Positions 19,140-29,580 of a DNA stretch of 43,164 bases are shown in pieces. Position numbers and translations under genes: made by a program. The notes beneath the pieces are model-generated. The model was not told the origin of the DNA and made no database searches. It saw only the letters and a program-made list of their open reading frames with translations. This DNA comes from Gnetum montanum (Eukaryota; Streptophyta; Gnetopsida; Gnetales; Gnetaceae). Within the stretch, counting starts at the first letter, position 1. Each line of letters opens with the position of its first letter. Where the stretch lies: assembly GCA_015680685.1 (NCBI GenBank), contig MNCI01005989.1, positions 30,789 through 73,952 of the forward strand, in the 5' to 3' direction.

Positions 19140-19970
19140 CTGGGAAAAGTTGGAAATCCTTGACAACTTTAAGCAAGAGCCCCTTGAGTTAAAATCATTT
19201 CCCATCGATATGGAGTATATATTTCCCAAGAATGGAAAATTGATAATTATTAATGCTAGGCTCACTCCTCAACAAAAATAGAGACTGCTGAAAATGGTGA
19301 ACAAATGGTCAAAAGCCTTTGCTTGGTCATATCTCGAATTAATTGGAACTAGGATATGCCAACATAGGATTTACACTGACCCCTCCATGAAGCCTTGATG
19401 ACAACCATAGAGCCAATTGAACCCAAAGCTAAAGCAAGTGGTTAAAGAAGAAATTGAATAGCTTCTAAAAGTTGGGTGCATCTACCCCATTACTCATAGT
19501 GAATGAGTTAGTCCATTACTTATTGTACCCAAAAGGAAGGTAAATGGAGGGTGTGTATAGACTTTAGGCTACTAAACATGGCAATATTCAAAGACCACTT
19601 TCCATTACCATTTGTTGACCAAGTCTTAGACACCATTGTAGGGCATCACTACTATAGTTTTCTAGATGGCTATAGTGGATACAACCAAATCCAAATAGCA
19701 CCAGAAGACCAAGTGAAGACCACATTCACAAGTCCTTGGGGGACATTTGCATACAAACAGATGCCATTTGGCTTGTGCAATGCCCTTGCAACGTTTCAAT
19801 ATTTAGTTCTAAGTATCTTTCAGTAGTAAATGGGAAATGGTGTAGAAGTCTTCATGGATGATTTATCCACCTATGGAGTGAACTTTGATCAAGCATTGAA
19901 TTGATTAGAGCAAGTACTAAAAAAATGTGTTAAAACCAATTTAAGGTTCAACTAGCAAAAAATCCATTTA
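19140..19970 (+). pseudogene. A2 reverse transcriptase
   Basis: The pre-RT linker contains 'WSKAFAWSYLEL'. RT motifs in order are 'LKQVVKEEIE', 'LLKVGCIYPI', 'CIDFRLLNMAIFKDHF', 'YYSFLDGYSGYNQIQIA', 'PWGTFAYKQMPFGLCNA' and the catalytic F-M-D-D (19851-19862, intact). A frameshift at the PKK motif near 19527 moves the frame, and stops flank the active site. Compared with A1 and A3 the palm is the best preserved. It copies the element RNA with the tRNA-Asp primer. Confidence 0.9.
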
Positions 19971-20730
19971 ATGGTCCAAAAAGGCATAGTATTAGTGCAT
20001 AAGATTTCACAAACAGGGATAGAGGTAGACCCTAAAAAGATTAAAGTCATCCAAGGAATCATGCGTCAACTTGAAATTGTAAAAGACATCCAATCATTCC
20101 TTGGACATACTAGATATTATAGAAGATTCATAGAGAGCTTTTCAAGGGTTGCAAAACCATTACTTGAACTAACGAAAAAGGATGTACCTTTTGAATGGAC
20201 CAAACAATGTGAGTTAGCTTTTCAAACTTTAAAAAAAAAAGCTTGTAGAAACACCTATTCTATAAGTTCCTGATTGGTCCAGACCATTCCATATAATGAT
20301 TGACGCATCCAAATTTTCTTTAGGAGTTGTACTTACACAGTTAGATGACCAGAAATGATCCTATTACATTCACTGTGCAAGTCAAAGTATTGTTGGTGCA
20401 CAACTCAATTGCACCACAATAGAAAAGGAATTAATGGTTATGGTGTTTGCACTAGATAAGTTCAGGCACTATGTATTGGGCTATAAGGTATTTGTACACA
20501 CATACCATAGTGTAATTTGGTTTCTATTGAATAAACCAATGGTGAGCCCTTGCATGATATGATGGCTCGTATTCCTACAAGAGTTCGATCTTACAATGAT
20601 AGATCGTAAAGGCACTGAGAACGTTGTTGCTGATCATTTATCTTGGTTAAGATGGGACAACAAAGAGGATGAATATCCACTTTTTGATCACTTTATTGAT
20701 GAATACCTATTTGCAAGTGTAGTAAATATT
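19971..20730 (+). pseudogene. A2 RT thumb and RNase H
   Basis: The thumb reads 'GIEVDPKKIKVIQGI', 'SFLGHTRYYRRFIESFSRV', 'ELTKKDVPFEWTKQCELAF'. RNase H follows with 'MIDASKFSLGVVLTQLDDQ', the 'TTIEKELMVMVFALDKFRHYVLG' helix and 'GTENVVADHLS' (the terminal Asp region). The Asp expected in 'VHTDHS' (seen in A3) is Tyr here ('THTYHS'), which would remove a catalytic residue. A frameshift occurs near the A-run at 20230 and further stops follow. Confidence 0.85.
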
Positions 20731-20859
20731 CAATTAACCACAAAAATATATTGGTAAAGTAGCATTCTTACCTATCTCCTTACACAAGAAACACCACAAG
20801 AGTTGGATGCTAAAAAGAAATAGCAGTTTCTTCATCGAGCCAAATATTTCATGGAAATC

Positions 20860-22063
20860 AATGGACACCTTTATAAGGTATGTCCCGATGGCTTGGTCCA
20901 ATGGTGTGTTCTCGATGTAGATCAATTACAAGTTCTCCAAGATGCTCATGAGGGTCTTTGTGGGGGTCATTATGTTGGGAGATGAACAACCATTAAAATA
21001 TTTTTTGTAGGATATTATTAGCCTACATTATTCTAGGATGCTCACCATTTCATCCAATCTTGTGAGTGCTACCAATGGGGGAATGACTGCTAAGATGGAT
21101 GATCCACAACAATGGATTCAACCTTTAGAACCATTCGATATATGGGGAATTGATTTTATGGGACCTATTATACCAATGTCTAATGGAAAAGCTTACATTG
21201 TCATTGCCATTGACTACTTTACAAAATGGGTAGAAGTAGCTACTGTTATGGACTGTACATCATCTACTGCTGCACGATTTGTTCAACAAAAAATCGTTAA
21301 CAGGTTTGGTGTGCCTCATGCACTTATTTCGGATAATGGTACATATTTTACGAGTGCGACTTTTTGAAAGCTGATGCAATGCTTAGGAGTTGAACAAAAA
21401 CTGACTACATCATACCACCCTCAAGCAGATGGTCAAGCTGAAGTAACCAATAGGAATATTACAAAAATATTGACAAGAACCATTAGCAAATATAGGCGAG
21501 ACTGAAGCACCAAATTGAACGATATCCTTTGGGCATACTGCTCCACATGGAAACTCCCTATAGGCTACTCTCCCTCTGAGTTAGTGTACAGAAAACTTCC
21601 AATGCTTCCTATTCAAGCAAAACTTCGTACACTATCCACAACATGTGACCTTAACCTTGACCTCAACCTAGCATAAAAAGAACAGTTAATGAACCTTAAC
21701 CTTCTAGATGAGAACCAATTAGTTGTCCTATCATCTAATGAATTGCACAAGGCTTTTAATAAACGATGTCATGACCTAAAAATTAGAAAATTTAAGTACC
21801 AACTAGGAGATAAGGTTCTTTATTGGAACCCCACACATGTGCCACAATGCACTAAATTTCAAACGCTGTGGGAAGGACCTTATATTATTCATGCAAATTT
21901 TTCGTCAGGAGCCATGATGATTTACAAACCTGAGAGCCCAGGTAAGAAATTATTGGTTAACATCCAACAAACCAAACCTTTCCATGAGCCTAGAACAGCC
22001 AGTATCCATACTACCTTTGTTGGTGGACAACCATGCTCGCTATTTTGGATCTCCTCCCTCTAA
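20860..22063 (+). pseudogene. A2 integrase
   Basis: The zinc-binding region (about 20900-21075) has 'AHEGLCGGHY' and 'SCECYQ'. The core has 'FDIWGIDFMGPI' (first Asp), 'HALISDNGTYF' (second Asp) and 'ADGQAEVTNRNI' (Glu), so all three D-D-E residues survive. Stops at 21365-21367, 21502-21504 and 21674 break the frame. The C-terminal part (21689-22063) contains 'KFKYQLGDKVLYWNP' and 'LWEGPYIIHANFSSGAMMI', an SH3-like fold typical of gypsy integrases. There is no chromodomain, consistent with a non-chromovirus (OTA) lineage. Confidence 0.9.
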
Positions 22064-23950
22064 CTCAGTTGTGGGGGAGATGGCCACCAATGCTAACCAT
22101 TCTAAGCCCTCAGCTCTTTTTGTATTTTTCTTTTACACATATTTTCAATTTTACTCATTTTTTTACACCATCATTCATATTTTTACTATTTCTTTGTTTG
22201 ATTTACTTTCATTCATCATATAATAAGTGCTCACGATGATGGGTTGGACTATAATGGTGTTGATTGTTAATGTTTGGTTTTTACCTTTGATTTTCATTAT
22301 TGATACTAAGATATGGTTCTTTTGATAAAATAGGCAATGATTCCATGTCATCCATTCAGCCATTCAACTCTATGGTCCCTCTTTGTTTGGAAGAGTATTG
22401 TCCCTTTTTTCTAAGAAAAACTTAATAATGAACTAGTGGCTTAGTACTTTTCGAACCAAGGAAAGATTCAAATGGATTGAAAAGGGTGTGACTTCAAGTG
22501 GATTCGATGCATTTTTGTTGATTATTCTCTTGGGGTACTTGGATGCTTTTCATGAGTCTTCTACCATTCTGCCATTGACCAAATCTCAGGAAGTTAAATA
22601 AATCTAAATAAGTCTTTGCATGATGTGGTTCTCATGCAAAAACAAAAAAAACAAAAAAAAAAAAAAACTGGGGGGAATTCAAAGCACACCCCTTAGACAT
22701 CATAAAGAAACATGAGCTGTAAACACTAGTTATGGCATTGGAAAGACATGTTACCTATGCCTTAAGGTTCCCTCTAACTAAGGCCCTTTCTTGCTTCTCT
22801 CTTCCCTATCTTTCTCTCCTTGGAATGGTGGTGACTCGATGGATGCATTCTTGTTGCTTCATGAGGATGGGTTGGTCAAATTTATTGATGCGAGGTCACT
22901 GGATGTGGTTGGTGAGTTTAGAAAACATAATACATAAGGGACTTTACACAACCTTACTCTTGGAATTTCATTCTATTTCTTCCTCTCCTTCCATATTTCT
23001 TCCCATATTTCACCTCATTTCCAGTTTTATGATTAGTCTATGTCTTGGTTGATGCATTGTTAGTCTTCGGTAAACTCTTGTGGGTAAGTTCTTAATCATT
23101 GTTTCCATATGTCATTTTGAGAGCCTACAAAGTCTTTGTTTTGCATGTTTGTCAGGGCATAAAAGGCATGAGCCTGCTTTGGGGAGTACCCATTGGAATT
23201 CTTTTTTTGGTGCAATTGTTAAGTTCTTTTCCTTAAACATTCTTTGCAATCAACCATTTCTTATTTCATCCCCATCCATGACATCCATTTTATTGGCTTT
23301 ACCATTGTTATTTTCCTCATCTTCATTGTTCCTTTAGTTTTTCCACCCAATAGCTATCAGAGGTTCGCTCTTAGTCGTGGAGACCCTATCACAAATTTTT
23401 TCATTCAATTACCTATCTCACCCCTACACCTTGGGTAGTTATTAGTTAAAAACCTCTAACCCAGTATCTGCCATACCCACAACCTAGCCAATGTGCTTAT
23501 ATCGAGATAAGGTATCAACTACATTATGGCTTATCTATCCTTGTTAATTCATGACTATGTTGTTTGTGTAAATGATGATTACATGAATAATGGACTGGGA
23601 TAGGAGGGAGCACTCAGGATGGACTGGAGCAGAAGCAGTTATGCAAGGAACATGCTTCATCACATGACTATGGATAAACAATGGAGTGCATATTTCTAAC
23701 ATCAGTAGCAATGCACCTGATTTTCTTCTCTCTCTTTCTTTCTTTTTAAGTTATCAGGTGAGGGTCTGGATGTCATCTATGTACAGTGTTCACCACAATG
23801 GGCATGGACACCAGTGTTGTAATATGTTTGTCGATCTATTCATCAGGCACTTTGAGTCTGTTATTCCCTGTCGCTGTCAATTCTCATTTAGTCAATAATC
23901 CCATACCTTCCCAATATTTTGTAAGGAACTTGAGGATGAGTTTTCATTTA
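22064..23950 (+). other. A2 3' noncoding region
   Basis: About 1.9 kb lies between pol and the 3' LTR. It contains a purine tract right after pol (22069-22083), an A-run at about 22648-22668, the GAATTCAAAGC box (22674-22701), and pyrimidine-rich stretches. I see no convincing env-like frame: short open frames have no signal peptide plus transmembrane pattern conserved in A3. Confidence 0.65.
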
Positions 23951-23962
23951 GTTGTGGGGGTA
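23951..23962 (+). other. A2 polypurine tract
   Basis: 'gttgtgggggta' directly precedes the 3' LTR, in the place of the plus-strand primer. A3 has the same G-run on its strand (29580-29572). Confidence 0.7.
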
Positions 23963-24809
23963 TGATGAGTTGTGATATCGGGGCCATGATACCACATCCA
24001 CGATATTGGGTACACAATATTGGAGCCTTCCAAGTGATATCAGACATCTGATATCGGGGCCTATTTTGTTGCTTATAAATAAGGGGTGGGCACACTTGGT
24101 TTGGTAATAGTTAATTAATTAGTCTTAGTCCCTTACCTAAACTCTTTCCTTTTTCCCTTCTCAAAGTTAGAATTATTTCTGAGTGCCCATAGTAGGAGTC
24201 ATAAAGAAAATGGATCTTTATTCGAGCATTGTGTACCTAAGCACACCTTGTGGCCAGAAATAAAGATGAACTTTGTGATAAACATTGCAGTATTTAGAAT
24301 CACTTATTTAATTTTATTTATAGTTATTTAATAATTTTCGTAGTTAATTAATGTTCTCTCTCTCTCCTTGTTATCTCCCCCAAGTAAGCACACTCAGTAC
24401 AACCACTTTGAGCATGCATGGAACACTTGGTAACCCAGTAACGATTAGCATTTGGTAATCCCAATAGTGTTGCATTGGTTTAGGATGTGGATGGCAAGTG
24501 GGAATAGATGCTGGTGTTAGGACTAGTTAGAGCATAGTCGATTAGTTAAATTAAATTGTTTACTTAATTAGTTCACTTCTCCCTTTGTAGCACTATGTCG
24601 TAAAGCATAAAAATATATAAAAATCATATACCTCAAGTTTACTTAACCATACAATCATGCTATACAAGTAAGCTTGGGAAGACAAAGATTGACTAACCCA
24701 TCCGGGTTTTGTAAAGATGCATAAGTACTTAGTCCTTGGAATTCAACCGGATCATGCATGTACGCTCTTATTTGTATGGTTGAGTGTAGGGATACCTCAC
24801 CGCTCATCA
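23963..24809 (+). repeat. A2 3' LTR (type a)
   Basis: It runs from TGATGAGT to GCTCATCA, 847 bp. It carries the GATATC array (23974-24056), TATAAATA at 24074-24081 and the 'cttggtaacccagtaacg' block near 24426. It is followed by the TSD AGAAG. Confidence 0.95.
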
Positions 24810-24814
24810 AGAAG
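24810..24814 (+). other. Target-site duplication of A2, right
   Basis: AGAAG is the perfect partner of 14873-14877. Confidence 0.95.
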
Positions 24815-25791
24815 TATAGGATTTATTCCTAGTTTGTTATTGAGTAGTGTTCATAACATCACTAAGTCTACAATAATGGGTGTTATGTGAGTTGGGATTA
24901 CTTACCATGACTTGCTTAAATAAGGTAACTTTTTCATTTTTCTCTCTCATGAGGTATGTTAAGGACCATAATTGGGGTTTTTTCCATTTTGTTGATTATG
25001 AGCATTATCATCATATAATGCTAATAATTGAGGACAAGTTTTTTTAGAGTGTTGCTTAATGTTATGAAGGAAACAATAATAATCATTGATTGAAGTGCTT
25101 AGTTTTTAAAATTGTATAGGAACCTATTGTTTCACTTTCGTTCTACTACTTCATTTGAAAGTTTTTGAAGTAAAGTTAATATTTGGGTCATCTGATTTTT
25201 TGTTTGAATAGTAGATCCATTAGATACTCCACTTGGATTTATGATGGATTGGATTAAGGCTTTTGATTGATCGTCACTCAAATCAATATTTGATGGTAAA
25301 AATGAAGAGGGGAGGTGGGATTTTAAACATAGTATTATTCATTGGAAAAGCTTGTGCTGGTAAAGGGGTAGACTATATAAGATTGCTAATACCCATCATC
25401 CAAAATTGAGTTTGAATCCGATTCATTAAAGTAATGTTCTCTTGTGAATAAATTTAACCATTTCTCCTTGCAATTTTGTTATATTGGGATCAGATTTAAT
25501 GGCATAGGCAAAGAATGGATCATTATTGGAGAGGTAAAAATTGAGGATTCTATTAGGTTGTGGACGCATGTCATTTGGCACATAAGCTAGTTGATGGAGA
25601 AATCTTAAATTATAATCTCAAATATTCTCCTAATAAAGTCTCAAAACAATCTACATGTTGTTGTGCATTGTTATTGGGAGTTGTAGTGTCAAAGAGAAAA
25701 TTAAAGTTTTTAAGGGATTTAGGAATGTTGTGATAATTTGCAAAATTAAAGGGATTTCTTACCAAAGGGGTTGCAATGGATTGGCTGCCAT
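24810..25791 (-). pseudogene. gag: T1 gag, 5' part
   Basis: The start is ATG at 25791-25789 ('MAANPL'), aligned with T2 ATG 39678 ('MATNQ'). Recognisable segments are the N-terminus with 'NPFNFANYH'-like sequence and a zinc knuckle C-x2-H-x4-H-x4-C, intact at 25075-25034. Relative to T2 about 215 bp coding the capsid core (the 'WFFDT' region) are deleted near 25625. Multiple stops and frameshifts occur. Its 3' part continues at 14877 after the A2 insertion. Confidence 0.75.
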
Positions 25792-26640
25792 CCTAGTTCG
25801 AATTCTTCTAGAGATAGAGGTTGGAAAATGTGAGGCTCATTGTCTCCTTAAAGTCAAATAACAAGTTGGTCAATTAGGGGTAGGAGTGAATGGTCTTTGT
25901 TGGGTTGTTTTATGGGAGATCTAATTCAAAAAATGAAAGACTTTGAAATATAAATGCTAGAAAATTATAAAATTAAGTAAAACAGAGAAAAAAATTTAAA
26001 TACTATATTTTTTTAATTTTTATTTTTAAAAATAAAATTGAAATTACAATATATATAAAATCTAAAATAAAGTAGATTTGAAGCAAGATGATATTAAGAA
26101 AATCACTTTACTAAAGCTAGAACTAGGGTAAAGACCACCCGAACTTATAAATACGACTAGGAAAAATAAGACTTTAGGAAATAAAAATTAAAACAAGCTA
26201 ATAAAATTGGAAAAATAATGACTATTACCAAGACCCAAAATAGGCAATGAGGGATTTGATGATAGAAACATAAGTTTTTAGAAACCTAAAAACATAAATT
26301 TTATGCAAACAGAAATGGCAAAATAAAGGGTTTTGATAATTGGGAAAAATAGAAATTTGGAGAAATTAAAAAAAATAAAAAAGATTTAGAGATATTCAGA
26401 AGCTATAAATAGGGTGCCTAAAATAGGAAAAATAGAAACAAGAGAAAGAAAAAGAAAAAAAAAAGTAAATATAGAAATGAAAAATGGACTCTAGAATAGA
26501 AAAACAAAAAATAGAAAATGAAAATAGGCCCTCCTTATAGTTTGATTATAAGTAACACCCACACAACTTGTTTAGAGAGACTACTACCTAGGGAACCTCT
26601 CTTATGGGTACGATAATTTGAGAAGGGCAACATGACATTT
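25792..26640 (-). other. T1 5' leader, AT-rich
   Basis: It aligns loosely with 38890-39677 upstream of the T2 gag, with landmarks such as 'ccctaggtagtagtctct' against 'ccctaggtaatagtctcc'. It is very A/T-rich and has no frame. A PBS or LTR end should be in or just beyond it, but I could not identify either. Confidence 0.5.
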
Positions 26641-28724
26641 AAATAAATAAAATTGGGCTAATAATTATGACACAAAAATTAAAATGACATGACCTTTTAA
26701 GATTAATACTTAGTAACAAAAGTAAACAAGACACTCATTAAACAAGCTAAGAATGCAAATTTTAAAATAATTGTGAGTTTTAGAACTCCAAATACAAGTA
26801 AGGAATTTATTTGAAATTGTTGATTTTAAAAAAAATGTTTGAGAGAGACACATGCTTTGGTTTATAAAGACATCAGATGAAAGATGGTTGAGCAAAAGAC
26901 TTAGCTCATAATAGAGTGATGATTTCATAATAGAAGATAGATGACTCTAGTGCAACCTTGTTTGGCCTTGCTTGTGGAAGGCACACCTCCTCTGACAAGC
27001 CTATGCCTTTGGTTCTTTCATCTGTTCACAACTATTCCTCTAATCTCCTTCTAGAAGTGCCTATAAGAGTCATTTTGGTCTCTAATTTTCTTAGAGATCA
27101 TTCACTATTCTTTTTGGGAAGCTCCCTCACCCTTTTGAAAAAAAAGTCTTGCACTTCCCCTTATGCTAGGAACTTATCATATTTTTTTTACCTCTTAGAC
27201 TTTTGTCTCTTCTTCTACCAACTGGACTACACATGAATAGATGTTGTAAAAGAGATACACCCAAAAGACAAAACATGGAAGATTAAGAAAATTTTAAATC
27301 CATATATGCATACGTACAACTTAATTTTTGAGTGTACCATGAACATTAAACTCATGAATGACATATTCTCACTTATCATGGTAGAATTATTCTCAATTAT
27401 TTATGATCATTAAAATAGGTTTAACACTTTAAACAACAATAATGTTAACTATTACAACTTGAAAAACATAGTAACCATTATTAGATGAAGTCCCACATTA
27501 GATCTCCATGTGAAGCTGCCATGCACTAGGCACATGTCATATGTGACCATCCCCTATGTCAATAGTAATGTATGTAGTGCCACCCACGATAAGGGCTTTC
27601 TTTTGGGTCTACAAAAGTTAGCAATCACACCTTCACCAATGGTGGAACAAGGAGTAGCACCTTAGGAAGTTGGGATAGGCCTAGGAACACCTAAAGCTCA
27701 TGTGAATGAATGGCCTTGTGGGGAAGCCACAACATAGTCATAGTGCTTGTGCCACCTACCAAAGGTTCCTGTATGCAGTGTGCACGAAAGTAATCATTGA
27801 ATGACCACCATCATCGTAGTCTACAACTTTCAAATTATTGATGGCAACGTCACCCATGCTAGACACAGGGCCATGACTTATTAGTCTAATTACTAGGGTC
27901 AATATTGAATTATCATTAAGGTTCTTGTCTTTAAATGGTAAGAAACTTCAAATCTTGAGACCAAACATTGGAATGTAAGAAGCTAGTTTTCTTGAAGAGT
28001 TTATAGAGGGAAAGGAATATCCAAGGATGTAGTTCCTGGTGTTCATAGGAATAATGCCCTTTTTTGTCAAAAATCAAATGTAAAGTATGCTCACCTAGAA
28101 ATGTGTAGAAGTGGATATTATGCTTGGTGGTGATGAACATGGGCAAGTGGCGAATGTTACAAATGTAGTAATGGTAGAGGTGGATGTAATTGATAGTGGT
28201 GAACATAACCAATGTTAGTGGTAGATTTGGACATTCAAGAGCAATGGGGAGTAGCCTACAAAAGGGAGAAGATCTCTCACTGGAGTGGTAGGGGCAGGGG
28301 CAGGGAAGGAATTAGGGTATCAACCAATGGTAAAAGTAGCAAGTGTGTATGGCAACTATGGATGATGTAAATAGTGGTAGCACCCATGATAGCTCCCAAT
28401 GGATGCAACGTGCATGTGGATAGTAGGCATGAACACCAGAGCACGATGTCAACATGAATGATGATAGTAGGCAGCCTCTCTAAGAAAGTGGATGGGTAGG
28501 CAACCTATCTAAGCCAACGGTCAACAACCAAGTGTGCATGCAGTAATAAGAGATCTAGTGGTAGTAGTGATGCATGGCTCTCCATGATGGTGGTGTCAGA
28601 TTAGCAAATGCATTAGCAACTAGACATGGTAGGTGGCCAGCAGTAGTGATGCATAACATCAATGGTAAGTAGCAATAGTAGTAGCAGTGACATTATTTGT
28701 AGTGCATAGTCAATGATGGTGATC
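26641..28724. other. Unassigned intergenic DNA
   Basis: No retroelement domain or convincing gene is seen. There is a short open frame at 26958-27236 (+) without recognisable motifs. From about 28100 the sequence becomes rich in GTA/GTG-type degenerate triplets ('gtggtagtagtgatgcatgg'). It may hold the unrecognised 5' LTRs of T1 and T2, which face each other here. Confidence 0.4.
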
Positions 28725-28729
28725 ACAAT
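28725..28729 (+). other. Target-site duplication of A3, left
   Basis: ACAAT is identical to 38649-38653. Confidence 0.95.
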
Positions 28730-29571
28730 TGATGAGCGGCGAGGTACCCCTATGCCCAACCATACGAATACAAGCGTTCACACGTGATTCGGTCAAACTT
28801 CAAGGATTAAGTGCTTATGCACTTACATAGAACAAGGATGGGTTATGCGATCGTTGTCTTCCAAAGCTTACTCGTAAGGCACAATTGTATGGTTAAGTAA
28901 ACTTGAGGTCTATGATTTTTATGTTTTTTTATGTTTTATGTTTTATGTTCTTGGTGATTAAAATGGAGAAATGAAATACCTAAGTAACTAATTTGATTTA
29001 ACTAATCAACTATGCTCTAACTAATCCTAACACTAGCATCCGTTCCCATTTTCCAGACACATCCTGAACCAGTGTAACACTACTGGGATTACCAAATGCT
29101 AGTTGTTATTAGGTGACCAAGTGTTACATGTATGCTCGAAGTGGTTGTACTAAGTGTGCTAATTCGTTGATAATTAACAATTCAATAAAAATAACATTAA
29201 GTAACTAATGAGAGTAGCAAATAACAGTAAATAACATTTAAATGAAATAATTAAGCTATTCTAAATGTTGCAAGATTTATCATAAAGTTCATATTTATTT
29301 CTAGACACAAGGTGTGCTCAGGTACACAATGCTCAAATAAAGATCTGTTCACTTTGTGCCTTCTATTGTGGGCACTCAGAAATAATTCTAACTCTAGAAG
29401 GGAAAAACTACAAGAGTTTGGCTAAATGACTAAAAAATAATGCCAAACCAAGTGCCCACTGTCTCTTATTAATAGGCAATAAGATAGGTTCCAATATTGC
29501 AGGTCTAATATCTCTTTAGCATCTCCGATATTGCGTATCCAATATCAGGGATTTGATATCGTGACTCATCA
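28730..29571 (-). repeat. A3 3' LTR (type a)
   Basis: On the minus strand it runs from TGATGAGT (29571) to GCTCATCA (28730). The TATA box is lost: the site reads 'cctattaataag' where the 5' LTR has 'cctataaataag'. Confidence 0.95.
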
Positions 29572-29580
29572 TACCCCCAT
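29572..29580 (-). other. A3 polypurine tract
   Basis: Minus strand 'atgggggta' directly precedes the 3' LTR, matching the A2 tract. Confidence 0.65.

Larger units (their letters stand above)
14878..24809 (+). mobile_element. A2: complete Athila-like Ty3/gypsy element
   Basis: The element is 9,932 bp with two LTRs (845 and 847 bp), a tRNA-Asp-type PBS, gag, PR, RT, RNase H, integrase, a 1.9-kb 3' noncoding region and a polypurine tract. It is flanked by the perfect TSD AGAAG. Gag and pol lie mainly in one frame, with stops and a few frameshifts. By hand comparison of the first ~380 LTR bases, about one base in eight differs between its LTRs, mostly transitions, so the insertion is old. It sits inside T1. 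Confidence 0.95.
6863..26640 (-). mobile_element. T1: Tat-like Ty3/gypsy element, interrupted by three insertions
   Basis: Read right to left: leader (26640-25792), gag (from 25791), zinc knuckle (25075-25034), then A2 inserted, protease (14533-14285), archaeal-type RNase H (13785-13374), pre-RT linker, solo LTR-b inserted, RT N-terminus, 2.27-kb solo LTR inserted, RT C-terminus, RNase H, and integrase to a stop at 6982. All parts match T2 where both exist. Neither LTR of T1 was recognised. The right boundary is where similarity to the T2 leader fades. Confidence 0.8.

Noticed and set aside
22175-23438. Several hydrophobic short frames after A2 pol, as an env-like gene
   Set aside because: They are in different frames, contain no signal-peptide plus transmembrane pattern shared with A3, and come from pyrimidine-rich noncoding DNA.
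26958-27236. 92-codon open frame (+) in unassigned DNA, as a host gene
   Set aside because: Leu/Ser/Phe-rich without motifs, no conserved context and no sign of splice structure; likely chance.
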